NCBI GenBank assembly: GCA_028279215.1 | Contig: JANQOF010000043.1 | Span: forward strand, 1 to 48,890 | Length of the DNA stretch: 48,890 nucleotides | Reading direction: 5' to 3' | DNA from: Pirellulales bacterium | GTDB lineage: Bacteria; Planctomycetota; Planctomycetia; Pirellulales; Lacipirellulaceae | Shown here: piece after piece, positions 1 through 10,603 of the stretch | Layout of the letters: each line of letters opens with the position of its first letter | Numbering within the stretch: the first letter of the stretch is position 1 | The notes under the pieces: generated by a model | What the model saw: only the letters and a program-made list of their open reading frames with translations | What the model was told of the DNA's origin: nothing | Databases searched by the model: none | Translations under genes and position numbers: made by a program

Positions 1-127
1 CGCATGTGTTTGTGGGATGTGTTGGCCAACGAGGGTAGGGCTTTGTCTCCCTATCGAAACCTCGAGTGCATCCTTCCACCTGCCCGGCAATCCTTGCTGC
101 GCGCGGAGTTGAGCTACTCACCACCCC

Positions 128-147
128 GGCGGACGTCCGCCTATTTT
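128..147 (+). terminator. terminator-like palindrome
   Basis: GGCGGACGTCCGCC is a perfect 14-bp palindrome (128-141) followed at once by TATTTTT. A G+C-rich hairpin followed by a T run resembles an intrinsic terminator for a rightward transcript coming from outside the window. The loop would have to open from the middle of the palindrome (ACGT), so this is a moderate case only. Confidence 0.35.
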
Positions 148-165
148 TGATGTTAGAGGTACCCT

Positions 166-194
166 CACCCTAGCCCTCTCCCAGAGTGAGAGGG
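166..194. repeat. CCCTCACCC..CCCTCTCCC intergenic repeat
   Basis: CTAGCCCTCTCCC is followed by GAGAGGG, giving a 7-bp stem (174-180 with 188-194). A related sequence lies in the opposite orientation at 30614-30646. Short repeats of this type are found between genes in many bacterial genomes. No function is implied. Confidence 0.5.
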
Positions 195-297
195 GAATCG
201 GGTTGACCAAGTTCCATGGCACCCTCAATTGTCCCTTCGCCACGCACCAACGGACAAAATGGACAATTCAACTCCCCTTGGGAAATGAAAACACGTC

Positions 298-409
298 GAG
301 AAAACCAGAGGAAAACGGAAACCGACAGGGACGATGGGGGGCGAATAAAGTCGCCTAGAATCGTTTATCTGGATACGGGACAAAACGGACTTTATGTAGT
401 GGCAAGTGG
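298..409 (+). repeat. interspersed repeat, copy A
   Basis: This segment matches the reverse complement of 48775-48889 nearly end to end. A 34-bp block (336-369) is identical to the reverse complement of 48816-48849. A second block, GGACAAAA(C/T)GGACTTTATG followed by AGTGGCAAGTGG, differs at only a few positions. It abuts the 3' end of the permease gene. No transposase, coding frame or strong stem explains it. It is probably a dispersed intergenic repeat of this genome. Confidence 0.75.
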
Positions 410-1714
410 TCAGCACTTCAACTGGTTGGAATACGCGCGGAGGATGTAGTAGGCGAGCATGCCGGCGGCGAGGGTGATGATGCCGGCTAGGAGCACTGGG
501 TCGTACGGGTCGCGGCGGGTGGTGAGCACCGCCAGTAGTACCACTGCGACGACGAACAGAGCGGCCGCCGTGAGTTGCCACCAGGTCGGGCGGTCGTCGG
601 GGTCGCTGCTACGAATTCCAAATAGCGTGGCCACCGCGCCAGCGGACGATAGCATCAACACGAATCCAAGGTAGCCCAGTTGTTGTTCGAGCCCGACGAC
701 GAGCACGACGATGATCGCCAGGACGGCTTGCAGCGCGATCGCGGCGTGCGGCGCCGAGCCGGCGGTGACGGGGAGAGGAAACAAACCGTCGGCGGACATC
801 TTGGCATACACGCGGGGGCCGCTCATGGTGAGCGCGCTGGCGCTAGTTGCCAACGCCGTGGCGATGAGCACTCGGGTGAAAACCTCGGCCGACGGTCCAC
901 CCAATAGACCCATGGCCACCGCGGCAATGTCCTTTTGGCCGGCGAGTTGGTCGAGCGGGCCGGCGAAGACGAGTACGGTGTTCAGTCCCAGATACAAGAG
1001 CGTGACCACAACGGTGCCGACCAACATGGCGCGAGGGAGTATATGGCGCGGGTTGCGGACCTCCTCGGTCACGTAAACCGCAGCATTGAATCCGGCGTAC
1101 GCCAGATAAACGTAGGTCAACTGGCGGGCTAATTCGGTCCAGGCAAAATCCGCGGGCGGGATGGGCTCGAGCGGCTGGCGACCGACAAGCCACCCCATGC
1201 CGAGCACCAACAGCACGACGAGTCCTAGCAGCTTGGCAATCACTACGACGTTCTGCAGCAACGCACCTCCGGCAACGCCAAGGGAATGCTGCACGGCGCA
1301 CAACACAATGAGCGGAACGGCAATCGTGCCGCGCGGTACTTCGAGCTGGAACAGCGGCGCGGCGTACACTTCGAACGTGCTGGCGGCAAACGCCAACGCA
1401 CCGGTGAACCCAGCGAGCAACGACACCCAGCCAGCCAGAAACCCAACCAACGGATGGACACGCCGCGCCAGGTAAACGTACTCGCCGCCCGACTCACGGA
1501 TTTGCACAGCCAGGGCACCGTAGCTGATGGCGCCACACACAGCGATCGCGCCGCCAATCGCCCAGCAAACAAGCACCCACACTGGCGATCGCAGGGTGGC
1601 GAGCGAGAAACCGGCGCTGGTGAAGACGGCCGCACCGATCATGCTGGCGACCACGAGTGCCGTGGCCGATACGAATCCCAGTGGAGTGGAGGAATGCGAT
1701 GGGTCGTTGCTCAC
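410..1714 (-). CDS. APC-superfamily amino-acid permease
   Basis: This 434-residue integral membrane protein probably exchanges or imports amino acids across the inner membrane. The N-terminal half carries the APC-family helix-1 pattern (SATALVVASMIGAAVFTSAG, residues about 15-34) and the ESGGEYVYL motif near residue 74, as in amino acid/polyamine/organocation transporters. About twelve hydrophobic segments fill the rest, matching family length. The start is a GTG at 1712-1714, since no in-frame ATG precedes the first helix. The gene stands alone on the minus strand, and copy A of an interspersed repeat abuts its stop. The terminator at 1744-1770 isolates it from the operon upstream. The substrate cannot be deduced. 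Confidence 0.85.
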   Translation of the reverse strand: MSNDPSHSSTPLGFVSATALVVASMIGAAVFTSAGFSLATLRSPVWVLVCWAIGGAIAVCGAISYGALAVQIRESGGEYVYLARRVHPLVGFLAGWVSLLAGFTGALAFAASTFEVYAAPLFQLEVPRGTIAVPLIVLCAVQHSLGVAGGALLQNVVVIAKLLGLVVLLVLGMGWLVGRQPLEPIPPADFAWTELARQLTYVYLAYAGFNAAVYVTEEVRNPRHILPRAMLVGTVVVTLLYLGLNTVLVFAGPLDQLAGQKDIAAVAMGLLGGPSAEVFTRVLIATALATSASALTMSGPRVYAKMSADGLFPLPVTAGSAPHAAIALQAVLAIIVVLVVGLEQQLGYLGFVLMLSSAGAVATLFGIRSSDPDDRPTWWQLTAAALFVVAVVLLAVLTTRRDPYDPVLLAGIITLAAGMLAYYILRAYSNQLKC

Positions 1715-1743
1715 AGCATTAAGTCGATCCGCATGCGGTCAAT

Positions 1744-1770
1744 AAAAAACCCCGAGCACCGGGCTCGGGG
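1744..1770 (-). terminator. intrinsic terminator of the scpB operon
   Basis: CCCCGAGC (1750-1757) pairs with GCTCGGGG (1763-1770) around a 5-base loop. Read on the minus strand the hairpin is followed by six T (1744-1749). It lies about 40 bases past the stop of the acidic-protein gene and ends that leftward operon. Confidence 0.8.
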
Positions 1771-1808
1771 GTTGGCGAACAAATCATCGAGCAGCGAGCG
1801 GAAGCGAC

Positions 1809-2282
1809 TCAGTCTTCTTCGTCTTCGTACTCGTACTCAAACTCATCTTCATCTTCTTCGTCTTCGTACTCATCGACGTATTCGTACCCGTCCTCGGCTG
1901 CTTCGTCGTCGTCAACATCATCCTCTTCAAATTCTTCGTCCGCTTCGTCTTCGTACTCCGATTCGTCGGCTTCAACGTCTTCGTCTTCGTCTTCCACCTC
2001 TTCCCATTGTTCTTCTTCGTACTCTTCCTCTTCCTCGTCGAGCGGCTCTTCCTCTTCTTCGGTCAGCTCCTCGTCGTCGACGTCCTCGTATTCGTCGTCG
2101 TCATAGTCGTCGTCGTACTCATCATCGTCTTCGTAATCGTCGGAGTAACCATCTTCGAAGTCGTCCTCCAGTTCGTTCCAAGCATGCCCACTCGATGGCG
2201 CGCGTTGGCCGTCGTCGCGGTCCACCACAGCGTTGGTAAACCGATTGAGGTCGCCTGGACCAAGTTGACTGTTAAGTTTCAC
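1809..2282 (-). CDS. extremely acidic low-complexity protein
   Basis: This is a 157-residue protein of unknown function. The first 35 or so residues are mixed, and the rest is almost entirely Asp, Glu, Tyr and Val, with runs such as EEEEEP and DEDEDE. No folded domain, signal peptide or membrane segment is visible. The only start in frame is a GTG at 2280-2282. The gene is last in a leftward three-gene operon, 24 bases after scpB, and is followed by a good terminator, which supports its being a real gene. Such proteins may bind cations, basic proteins or nucleic-acid-binding partners, but that is inference. A second acidic protein is encoded at 23330-23938. The repetitive GAA/GAC codons could also reflect repeat expansion. 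Confidence 0.65.
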   Translation of the reverse strand: MKLNSQLGPGDLNRFTNAVVDRDDGQRAPSSGHAWNELEDDFEDGYSDDYEDDDEYDDDYDDDEYEDVDDEELTEEEEEPLDEEEEEYEEEQWEEVEDEDEDVEADESEYEDEADEEFEEDDVDDDEAAEDGYEYVDEYEDEEDEDEFEYEYEDEED

Positions 2283-2306
2283 GGAGGAGGTCTCCCTGGC
2301 TTGAGT

Positions 2307-3032
2307 TTACGCGGCTCGCCGAACCACATTCTGCTGACGCATACCGTCGGTTGCAAGCTGGCCTTGCGTTGGCTCGCCCAACCCGCCGACCGATGGCAGT
2401 TCTTTAAGACTCTTCAGTCCATAAAGTTGGAGAAATCGCTTTGTCGTGCCATATAGCAGTGGTCTGCCCAATTCTTCCGATCGCCCGACAATACGCAATA
2501 GGTCTCGTTCGATCAACTGGCGGAGTAACTCGCCGCAGCCGACACCGCGGATGGCCTCGACCTCGGCTCGCAACACAGGTTGGCGGTAGGCAACCACGGT
2601 GAGGGTATCGAGCGCCGGGGGCGTGAGCTTGTGCGAATCGGTGCTTAGGTCGTAGAACTCGCCTATTTTTACAAGCCAAGGAGCAAATTGGGGGCGTGTA
2701 AGCAGCCGATACCCCCCGGCGATATTCTCGATTTGGAACGACCGGCCTCGCTGGGCGTAGCGGCGCGCGAGTTGCTCAACCAACATCCGAGCCTCGGTGG
2801 CATCGGCCAAGTTGGCCAGTTGAGCAATCCGACGCAGGCCGAGTGCCTGGCGGGCCAAGAACAATACGGCTTCGACCCGAGCCAAGTTATCGAGTTCGGG
2901 AGCCACGTCGACCGGCGCGGCGAGCGCTGGTTCCGGCAGCCAATGCCGTTGCGGCGCGGCGGCCGGCTGTGGCTGGCCCGGGCGACGAGTCCCACGGGCA
3001 ACACGGCGAAGTTGGTGAGCGAGAGGTGTCAT
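2307..3032 (-). CDS. scpB: segregation and condensation protein B (ScpB)
   Basis: ScpB is the kleisin-associated winged-helix subunit of the Smc-ScpA condensin, which compacts and segregates the chromosome. The 241-residue product has about 50 extra residues rich in Arg, Ala and Pro, then the two tandem winged-helix domains of the family. Diagnostic stretches are AYRQPVLRAEVEAIRGV (about residues 147-163) and GRPLLYGTTKRFLQLYGL (about 189-206). The start is the ATG at 3032; no clear Shine-Dalgarno sequence precedes it. It is the middle gene of a leftward operon with 24-base gaps on each side. No scpA or smc is seen in the window. The N-terminal extension suggests the true start could lie further in, near residue 50. 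Confidence 0.9.
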   Translation of the reverse strand: MTPLAHQLRRVARGTRRPGQPQPAAAPQRHWLPEPALAAPVDVAPELDNLARVEAVLFLARQALGLRRIAQLANLADATEARMLVEQLARRYAQRGRSFQIENIAGGYRLLTRPQFAPWLVKIGEFYDLSTDSHKLTPPALDTLTVVAYRQPVLRAEVEAIRGVGCGELLRQLIERDLLRIVGRSEELGRPLLYGTTKRFLQLYGLKSLKELPSVGGLGEPTQGQLATDGMRQQNVVRRAA

Positions 3033-3056
3033 CGAGTCGAGTTCGTGGCCGCCGGG

Positions 3057-3632
3057 TCAGTTGGCGGTTTGAGATTGTTGGACCTGCTCGAGCACCTGGC
3101 GCGCGGCGTCGGCTGGATCGTCCGCGATCGCGTCGAAGTGTCGCGCGTAATGACCACCAGGACCCCAAGGCACCGAGCAATGAAACCGATACGCCTGCCC
3201 GCTGTTGCCCCATTTGGTGAGCGAGTACTCGGTCACTCCCAGGCCGTTGAGCTGTTGCACCAACACAGCGACTGAAGACTCATCGCGCGGAGGACTTGGT
3301 GGATTTGTAGTCGCGGGCGGCGGTGTTGGTTCTTCATCGTCCCAACTGGCGGTGCGCTGCACGTTGGCGTCGATCAGCGGTGGTGGCTCCGCCGCAACCA
3401 GCGGCTCGGCCGGCATTTCGAATTCGGCGGGCGGCGCGGCGAGAGGATCTTCGCTGGGCAGTTGGTCGGCGGCGGGGTCTGGCATACAGGCTTCGGCCAC
3501 CAACTGCCGCACTCGCTCGACTATCGGCTGCAGCTTCTCGAGCTGCGGTCCGTAGGCACGATACGCCAGAGCGCCCACGACGAGTGTGGAGATCATGACG
3601 GTGGCCCGGTAAACAACTTTGAGCGAGTGCAT
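3057..3632 (-). CDS. conserved-type membrane-anchored hypothetical protein
   Basis: A 191-residue protein of unrecognised family. I take the ATG at 3632, which puts a single hydrophobic segment (ATVMISTLVVGALAYRAYG) at residues about 9-27, and reject the longer frame reaching 3716 because it overlaps the divergent gene's upstream region. A Pro/Glu/Ala-rich linker (about residues 50-120) leads to a C-terminal domain of about 65 residues containing TKWGNSGQAYRFHCSVPWG. This architecture suggests an inner-membrane anchor holding a small domain beyond a flexible linker. It is the first gene of the operon with scpB and the acidic protein, 24 bases before scpB. No function can be assigned. Confidence 0.7.
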   Translation of the reverse strand: MHSLKVVYRATVMISTLVVGALAYRAYGPQLEKLQPIVERVRQLVAEACMPDPAADQLPSEDPLAAPPAEFEMPAEPLVAAEPPPLIDANVQRTASWDDEEPTPPPATTNPPSPPRDESSVAVLVQQLNGLGVTEYSLTKWGNSGQAYRFHCSVPWGPGGHYARHFDAIADDPADAARQVLEQVQQSQTAN

Positions 3633-3781
3633 AGGAGTGAACTCCGACCAGTGATTGACGCGGGCGAGATGCCTGCGCCGGATCGGCGCGGAGAATAGGC
3701 ACCGCCGTGCTACCAAACAACCCCAAACCGCGCGGGGCGGTGGTTCGTGACCGTCTGATTGCTAGCACCTATAATCGTCTT

Positions 3782-4951
3782 ATGAATCGGCCTATTTACC
3801 TCGACCACAGCGCCACAACGCCGATGGCTCCGCAGGCCGTCGATGCGATGGCCGAGGCAATGCGGGTCGGGTACGCCAATCCGGCCAGCCAACACGACGC
3901 CGGCCGCCGGGCGCGGAGGGTGGTGGAGCAAGCGCGGGAGCGAATCCTCTCCCTGCTCGGCGGCGAAAGCGCCGGCCGATCGCCCGACCGGCTGATATTC
4001 ACATCCGGTGGAACCGAAGCCAACAACTTGGCGATCTTGGGACTGGCCGCGGAGCAGGCGAGCGAGCCGGGTGAACTCGTCGTTTCGCCGATTGAACATC
4101 CGAGCGTTGCCGCGGCGGTCGACCAACTGGTAAGCCGCGGTTGGGAGGTGCGGCATTTGCCAGTATCGACCAACGGCGTAGTCGATGCGGATGCGCTCGA
4201 ATTGCTACTAAGTCCGCGTTCCAGGCTGGTTAGCGTCATGCTCGGCAACAACGAAACCGGGGCTATCCAACCGGTGGCCACGTTGGCAGCGGTAGCCCAT
4301 GAACACGAAATCCCCATCCATACCGACGCCGTGCAGGCGGTCACCAAGATCGATGTTCATTTCCATGAACTCGGCGCGACGACCATGAGCTTCGCTGCTC
4401 ACAAGTTTCATGGACCAACGGGTATCGGCGGCCTAATTGTACGAGGCAACACGCAGCTACGCCCGCAGTTGTTCGGAGGATTCCAACAAGCGGGCATGCG
4501 TCCGGGCACCGAATCGGTTCCACTAGTAGTCGGCATGCGCGAAGCACTCGAGTTATACGCCAACGATCGCGACGCACGAAGATTGCATCTGGCAAGTTTG
4601 CGGGACCGGTTTGAACGCCAAATCTGCACGGCTTTGCCGTTTGCGAGGGTGGTGGCCGACGACGCTGAACGACTGCCCCATACCGCGAACATCGCCTTTG
4701 TGGGACTCGACCGACAGGCGTTATTCCTGGCGCTCGACATGGCGGGCATCGCCTGTTCGACCGGCTCGGCATGCGCCAGCGGCTCGAGCGAACCATCGCC
4801 GGTGTTGTTGGCGATGGGCGTCGACGAGGGCGTAATTCGCGGCAGTATTCGGTTCGGCTTGGGGGCCGCGACCTCAGCCGCAGACGTAGATGAGGCGACT
4901 CGCCGTATCGTGTTGATATGCAACAAGTTGCGCGGCGAAAAAGGTCCGTGA
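3782..4951 (+). CDS. cysteine desulfurase (NifS/IscS family)
   Basis: This PLP enzyme takes sulfur from L-cysteine as a persulfide, releasing alanine, for Fe-S cluster and thio-cofactor synthesis. The 389-residue length is normal. The start is the ATG at 3782, giving the family N-terminus IYLDHSATTP; the open frame extends upstream to 3707 but that part looks non-coding. Lys208 in AAHKFHGPTG is the expected Schiff-base lysine, and Cys331 in TGSACASG the persulfide cysteine in a class I loop. No iscU, sufE or nifU gene adjoins. NadA at 31998-33128 and other Fe-S enzymes would be consumers. The gene points toward dnaA and ends 105 bases before it. The paralogue (IscS, NifS or a tRNA-thiolation enzyme) cannot be told from sequence alone. 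Confidence 0.92.
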   Translation: MNRPIYLDHSATTPMAPQAVDAMAEAMRVGYANPASQHDAGRRARRVVEQARERILSLLGGESAGRSPDRLIFTSGGTEANNLAILGLAAEQASEPGELVVSPIEHPSVAAAVDQLVSRGWEVRHLPVSTNGVVDADALELLLSPRSRLVSVMLGNNETGAIQPVATLAAVAHEHEIPIHTDAVQAVTKIDVHFHELGATTMSFAAHKFHGPTGIGGLIVRGNTQLRPQLFGGFQQAGMRPGTESVPLVVGMREALELYANDRDARRLHLASLRDRFERQICTALPFARVVADDAERLPHTANIAFVGLDRQALFLALDMAGIACSTGSACASGSSEPSPVLLAMGVDEGVIRGSIRFGLGAATSAADVDEATRRIVLICNKLRGEKGP

Positions 4952-5056
4952 AAACAGGGCTCCGAGGCTCCCCTAACGAGCCCGAATCGGGTAAACTTTG
5001 GGTTTGCACTTTTCCCTCAATAATCGGCCGTTGGTAGGCCCTATTTTGGAGTTGTT

Positions 5057-6139
5057 GTGGTCAACGGAGTGTCGACGCTTCCCGTGCCTAATCAAGCGGC
5101 GGCCGCAGCCGACTCGACGCGCTCGACGGCCCGGCTATCGGCAGGTTTCGTGGCCGGTGGTGAAAACCGATTGCTCGCGGCGGTAGTCCAAGAGTGGTGC
5201 CACGCCCTCAACGAGAAACAGGAGACGGGTAGCCAAGCGTGGCAACGACTCGCCTCACCCTTGGTGTTGGTTGGACCTACCGGTGGCGGAAAAAGCCACT
5301 TGGCGGCTGGACTCGCACGCCTCGCCGGCGATCGTAGCTACTTCACTACGGCCAACGACCTGCGACGCGATCTCTCCACCGCCATCGAAGCAGGTACCGC
5401 GATCACGTGGTGCGAACAACTGGCTACCGTACCGTTGTTGGTAATCGACGACATTGATCACCTGCCGAATCGCGGAAGTTTCCAACTTGACTTACTGCAT
5501 TTACTTCGCGAATCCGAAACGCAAGGCCACAAAATCATCGTCACCGCGGCGCGACCTGTTGCCCATTTGTCGGGTTGGCTGCCGGACCTGGTAAATTGGT
5601 TTGCTACTGGTCTCTCGCTCGAAATCGCGCCGTTGGGCAGCGAAGCCCGCCGCGCCATGATCTTGCAAATAGCTGAGACAAATGACTGGCACTTCTCCGA
5701 GTCCACGCTCGACGCACTGCTCGAACACACTTCGCCCGAGCCCCGCGAATTGTTTCGGCTAGTCGATGACGTCGAGCGGCAGTTTGGTCGCTCTTCGCAC
5801 TTCAAAGTCGATACGCTCACGCACTTCCTGCATCGACGAAAGTCTAATCAGGCACCCGACTTACGCGACATTATCCGAGTCGTCTCACGCTACCACCGAG
5901 TGCCCATCAAGTTACTAACCAGTGCGTCGCGGCAGGCCGGCGTCGTGAGTGCTCGGGCTACCGTCATTTACCTGGCGCGAACGCTCACCGAAGTCAGCTA
6001 CGAACAGATCGGCCGACAATTGGGTGGCCGCGACCACACGACCATCATGCACAGCTACCGCCAAGTCGAGAAACGATTGAGCCGCGAAACCGCCTTACGT
6101 TCCGCTATCGACGAACTGACGCGGCTGCTGCAAAAGTGA
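5057..6139 (+). CDS. dnaA: chromosomal replication initiator DnaA (short form)
   Basis: DnaA binds DnaA boxes and melts the origin. The 360-residue protein has the AAA+ domain, with Walker A GPTGGGKS at residues 73-80 and Walker B LLVIDDIDHL near 136-145, and the domain IV helix-turn-helix with the signature GGRDHTTIMHSYRQV near the C-terminus. The start is a GTG with TTTTGGAG just upstream. Only about 30 residues precede the AAA+ core, so the usual N-terminal domain I (helicase and regulator contacts) and the linker are missing; most DnaA proteins are around 450 residues. dnaN, dciA and gyrB follow. The extension after the Walker motifs is standard. Confidence in identity is very high; whether an unannotated upstream start exists is less sure, but no longer frame is seen. 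Confidence 0.95.
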   Translation: MVNGVSTLPVPNQAAAAADSTRSTARLSAGFVAGGENRLLAAVVQEWCHALNEKQETGSQAWQRLASPLVLVGPTGGGKSHLAAGLARLAGDRSYFTTANDLRRDLSTAIEAGTAITWCEQLATVPLLVIDDIDHLPNRGSFQLDLLHLLRESETQGHKIIVTAARPVAHLSGWLPDLVNWFATGLSLEIAPLGSEARRAMILQIAETNDWHFSESTLDALLEHTSPEPRELFRLVDDVERQFGRSSHFKVDTLTHFLHRRKSNQAPDLRDIIRVVSRYHRVPIKLLTSASRQAGVVSARATVIYLARTLTEVSYEQIGRQLGGRDHTTIMHSYRQVEKRLSRETALRSAIDELTRLLQK

Positions 6140-6440
6140 TCCGCAGACCACCTTTTGCGTGAGGAAAATTTGTCGACTACTGGACGAGTCAAGCACGTCG
6201 ACTATTGGACCTGCAAACACCAGCCCGTGTCGAACACGGGGCCATCAACATTTAGCGACAATCCACAAGCCACTCGCTGACCACCTGGCAACACGGATTG
6301 CACATACGATTTAACGACAGAAGTTACGGTGCCATGAGAACTTACCGATCGCTACTCGACAATTATCAACACCAAATGGCGACGAACAAATAACAATATC
6401 AAGAATTTAAGAAATGTAATGGAGTTAGGGAGGATCGACC
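6140..6440. other. dnaA-dnaN intergenic region, possible replication origin
   Basis: This 300-base gap lies between dnaA and dnaN, a common site for bacterial origins. It contains TTATCAACA at 6363-6371 (one mismatch from the DnaA box TTATCCACA) and CAATCCACA at 6259-6267 (two mismatches). There is an A+T-rich tract at about 6386-6420 just before the dnaN ribosome site, a 7-bp hairpin CCCGTGT/ACACGGG at 6224-6240, and a 14-bp direct repeat. No perfect DnaA box is present, so origin function is inference. The region also must hold the dnaN leader. Confidence 0.4.
6172..6210 (+). repeat. 14-bp direct repeats in the dnaA-dnaN gap
   Basis: GTCGACTACTGGAC (6172-6185) and GTCGACTATTGGAC (6197-6210) differ at one base and are 25 bases apart centre to centre, a little over two helical turns. 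Spacing like this suits a dimeric or cooperative binding site. Confidence 0.55.
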
Positions 6441-7556
6441 ATGAAGATCACAGCGAATCGTGAAAAGCTACTGCATGCGTTTCAATCCGTGGCGCCTGTG
6501 GCGCCTGTTCGTAGTCCGAAAGTAATCTTGCAAAACATCAAGCTCGACGTTGCCGATAACGGTGCCACGTTAATGGCGACTGACTTGGAAGTGGGGATTC
6601 GTTACGTGGTCGAAGGGATCGACGTAGAAGCACCCGGGGCAGTCGTTTTGCCGACCGGGCGTTTTGGCTCGATTCTTCGCGAAAGCACCGACGAATCGTT
6701 CCGCTTGGAGTCGGATGGCCAGACTGCCACGGTCAAAGGTGAGCGGAGCAAATTTAACCTTCCAGTGACCAGTCCTGGCGATTACCCACCAGTTCCGAGC
6801 TTCGATGAGTCGGCATTTTTTGAAGTCCCGGCGCGGCTGCTGAAGGAACTGATTCGCCGCACACTGTTTGCTACCGACAACGAAAGCAGCCGCTACGCCC
6901 TGGGTGGCGTCAAGCTAGAGGGTGACGGGGAAAAAGTCATAGCCATTGGAACCGACGGGCGTCGGCTGGCGAAGATGGAGGGACCGTTGCACGCAGCGGG
7001 CGAGCCGGCCGGTTTCGGCGAAGCGACCATTGTTCCTTCGCGTTCGATGCAATTGATCGAGCGGACGGTGATGGATGACGACGCCGAGGTGCAGATCGCC
7101 GTGCGGCCGAACGAAGTATTGGTGAAAACACCGCGGGCGACGATCTACAGCCGCCTGCTCGAAGGGCGATTTCCGGGCTGGCGTGAGGTGTTTCCGAGTC
7201 GTACCGTCTCGGCCAACATCGAGCTGCCAGTCGGCCCATTCGCCGCAGCGGTGCGGCAGGCAGCTATCGTTACCAGCGACGAAAGTCGTGGAGTCGATTT
7301 TACATTTGGCGATGGCACGCTGGTGCTGGCTGGCAAAACGGCGGATGTGGGTCAGTCGCATGTGGAGCTGCCCATTGGTTACACCGGTGCGTCAATCACC
7401 ATCACGCTTGACCCAAAATTTGTCGGCGAGTTCTTGAAGGTACTCGACCCCGAGAAGACTTTTACTCTCGACTTGGCCGATGGCGACTCGGCTGCCGTGT
7501 GCAGCACCGATGATGGTTACGGCTACGTGGTTATGCCGCTGGCCCGAGATCGATAA
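6441..7556 (+). CDS. dnaN: DNA polymerase III beta sliding clamp
   Basis: The beta clamp is the ring that tethers the replicative polymerase and recruits repair factors. The 371-residue product is of normal length, starts MKITANREKLLHAFQSV, and shows three clamp folds, with TGRFGSILRE near residue 72 and a C-terminal YVVMPLARD that matches the family's conserved PMR-type ending. The ATG at 6441 is preceded by a strong AGGGAGGA ribosome-binding site 8-9 bases upstream, which fixes the start. It lies downstream of dnaA and is followed after 5 bases by the dciA-like gene, so the two are very likely cotranscribed. Confidence 0.96.
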   Translation: MKITANREKLLHAFQSVAPVAPVRSPKVILQNIKLDVADNGATLMATDLEVGIRYVVEGIDVEAPGAVVLPTGRFGSILRESTDESFRLESDGQTATVKGERSKFNLPVTSPGDYPPVPSFDESAFFEVPARLLKELIRRTLFATDNESSRYALGGVKLEGDGEKVIAIGTDGRRLAKMEGPLHAAGEPAGFGEATIVPSRSMQLIERTVMDDDAEVQIAVRPNEVLVKTPRATIYSRLLEGRFPGWREVFPSRTVSANIELPVGPFAAAVRQAAIVTSDESRGVDFTFGDGTLVLAGKTADVGQSHVELPIGYTGASITITLDPKFVGEFLKVLDPEKTFTLDLADGDSAAVCSTDDGYGYVVMPLARDR

Positions 7557-7561
7557 TCGCA

Positions 7562-7933
7562 ATGCAAGACGAAACAGCCGAAAAAATCGCCCAGCTTGCG
7601 AAACGCCACGATCGACAGTGTAGGCGTTTCCATGCCCGGCAACCGCAACCGATTGGCAAAATCTTGGCTCAGGTGGTGATCAACAACCGATACGCAACCA
7701 ACCAAACGAATGCGGCGCTAGAAGAAACATGGAGCACGATTGTGGGCCCAATCATGGCCGGCCGCACGAAACCAACTGGCGTGAACCGCGGGATGGTCGA
7801 GGTCACCGTGGCCCACTCGGCGATCGCCCAAGAACTGAGTTTCGACGCCGGCCGCATCACGCGCGAGCTGCAACAAGCGCTTAAGGAAACCAAAATCACA
7901 GGCGTCAGATATCGAGTTGGAACGATTGGTTAG
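7562..7933 (+). CDS. dciA: DciA-like protein (DUF721)
   Basis: DciA proteins assist loading of the replicative helicase DnaB in bacteria without DnaC or DnaI. The 123-residue protein matches the DUF721 pattern: LEETWSTIVGPIMAGRTKPTG centred near residue 60, then a beta-rich stretch MVEVTVAHSAIAQELSFD, and a helix ending in an IXGVRYRVG-like strand. The N-terminal 30 residues are basic, as expected for DNA contact. It begins 5 bases after dnaN and lies before gyrB, in the place often taken by recF. The conserved Trp of the family is present (about residue 57). The helicase-loading role is known for the family in other bacteria and is inferred here. Confidence 0.85.
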   Translation: MQDETAEKIAQLAKRHDRQCRRFHARQPQPIGKILAQVVINNRYATNQTNAALEETWSTIVGPIMAGRTKPTGVNRGMVEVTVAHSAIAQELSFDAGRITRELQQALKETKITGVRYRVGTIG

Positions 7934-7980
7934 CCGTAACACTCGGTTTCCTGTGTTAACTCCTGTTCGAAATGCAATGA

Positions 7981-10581
<2,601 letters not shown>

Positions 10582-10603
10582 AAGGCTCGGATTTAGACGT
10601 CGC

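Larger units (their letters stand above)
1..297. other. gene-free left edge
   Basis: No convincing gene is seen. An open frame from base 1 ends at a TGA near 150, but its translation matches no family I recognise, so it could be the tail of a gene cut by the window or chance. Inside are a palindrome at 128-141 followed by a T-rich run, a small CCCTCTC/GAGAGGG hairpin of a common intergenic repeat type at 174-194, and a GGACAAAATGGAC motif near 252-264 that recurs in the longer repeat at 298-409. Confidence 0.5.

Noticed and set aside
1286-2239. Arg/Leu/His-rich open frame of 317 codons on the plus strand
   Set aside because: Its second half is the antisense of the Asp/Glu tract (CTTCTT-type repeats), and its first half lies antisense to the permease gene.
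3707-3781. Longer start for the cysteine desulfurase
   Set aside because: Family members begin at the ATG at 3782 and the preceding 25 codons are not protein-like.
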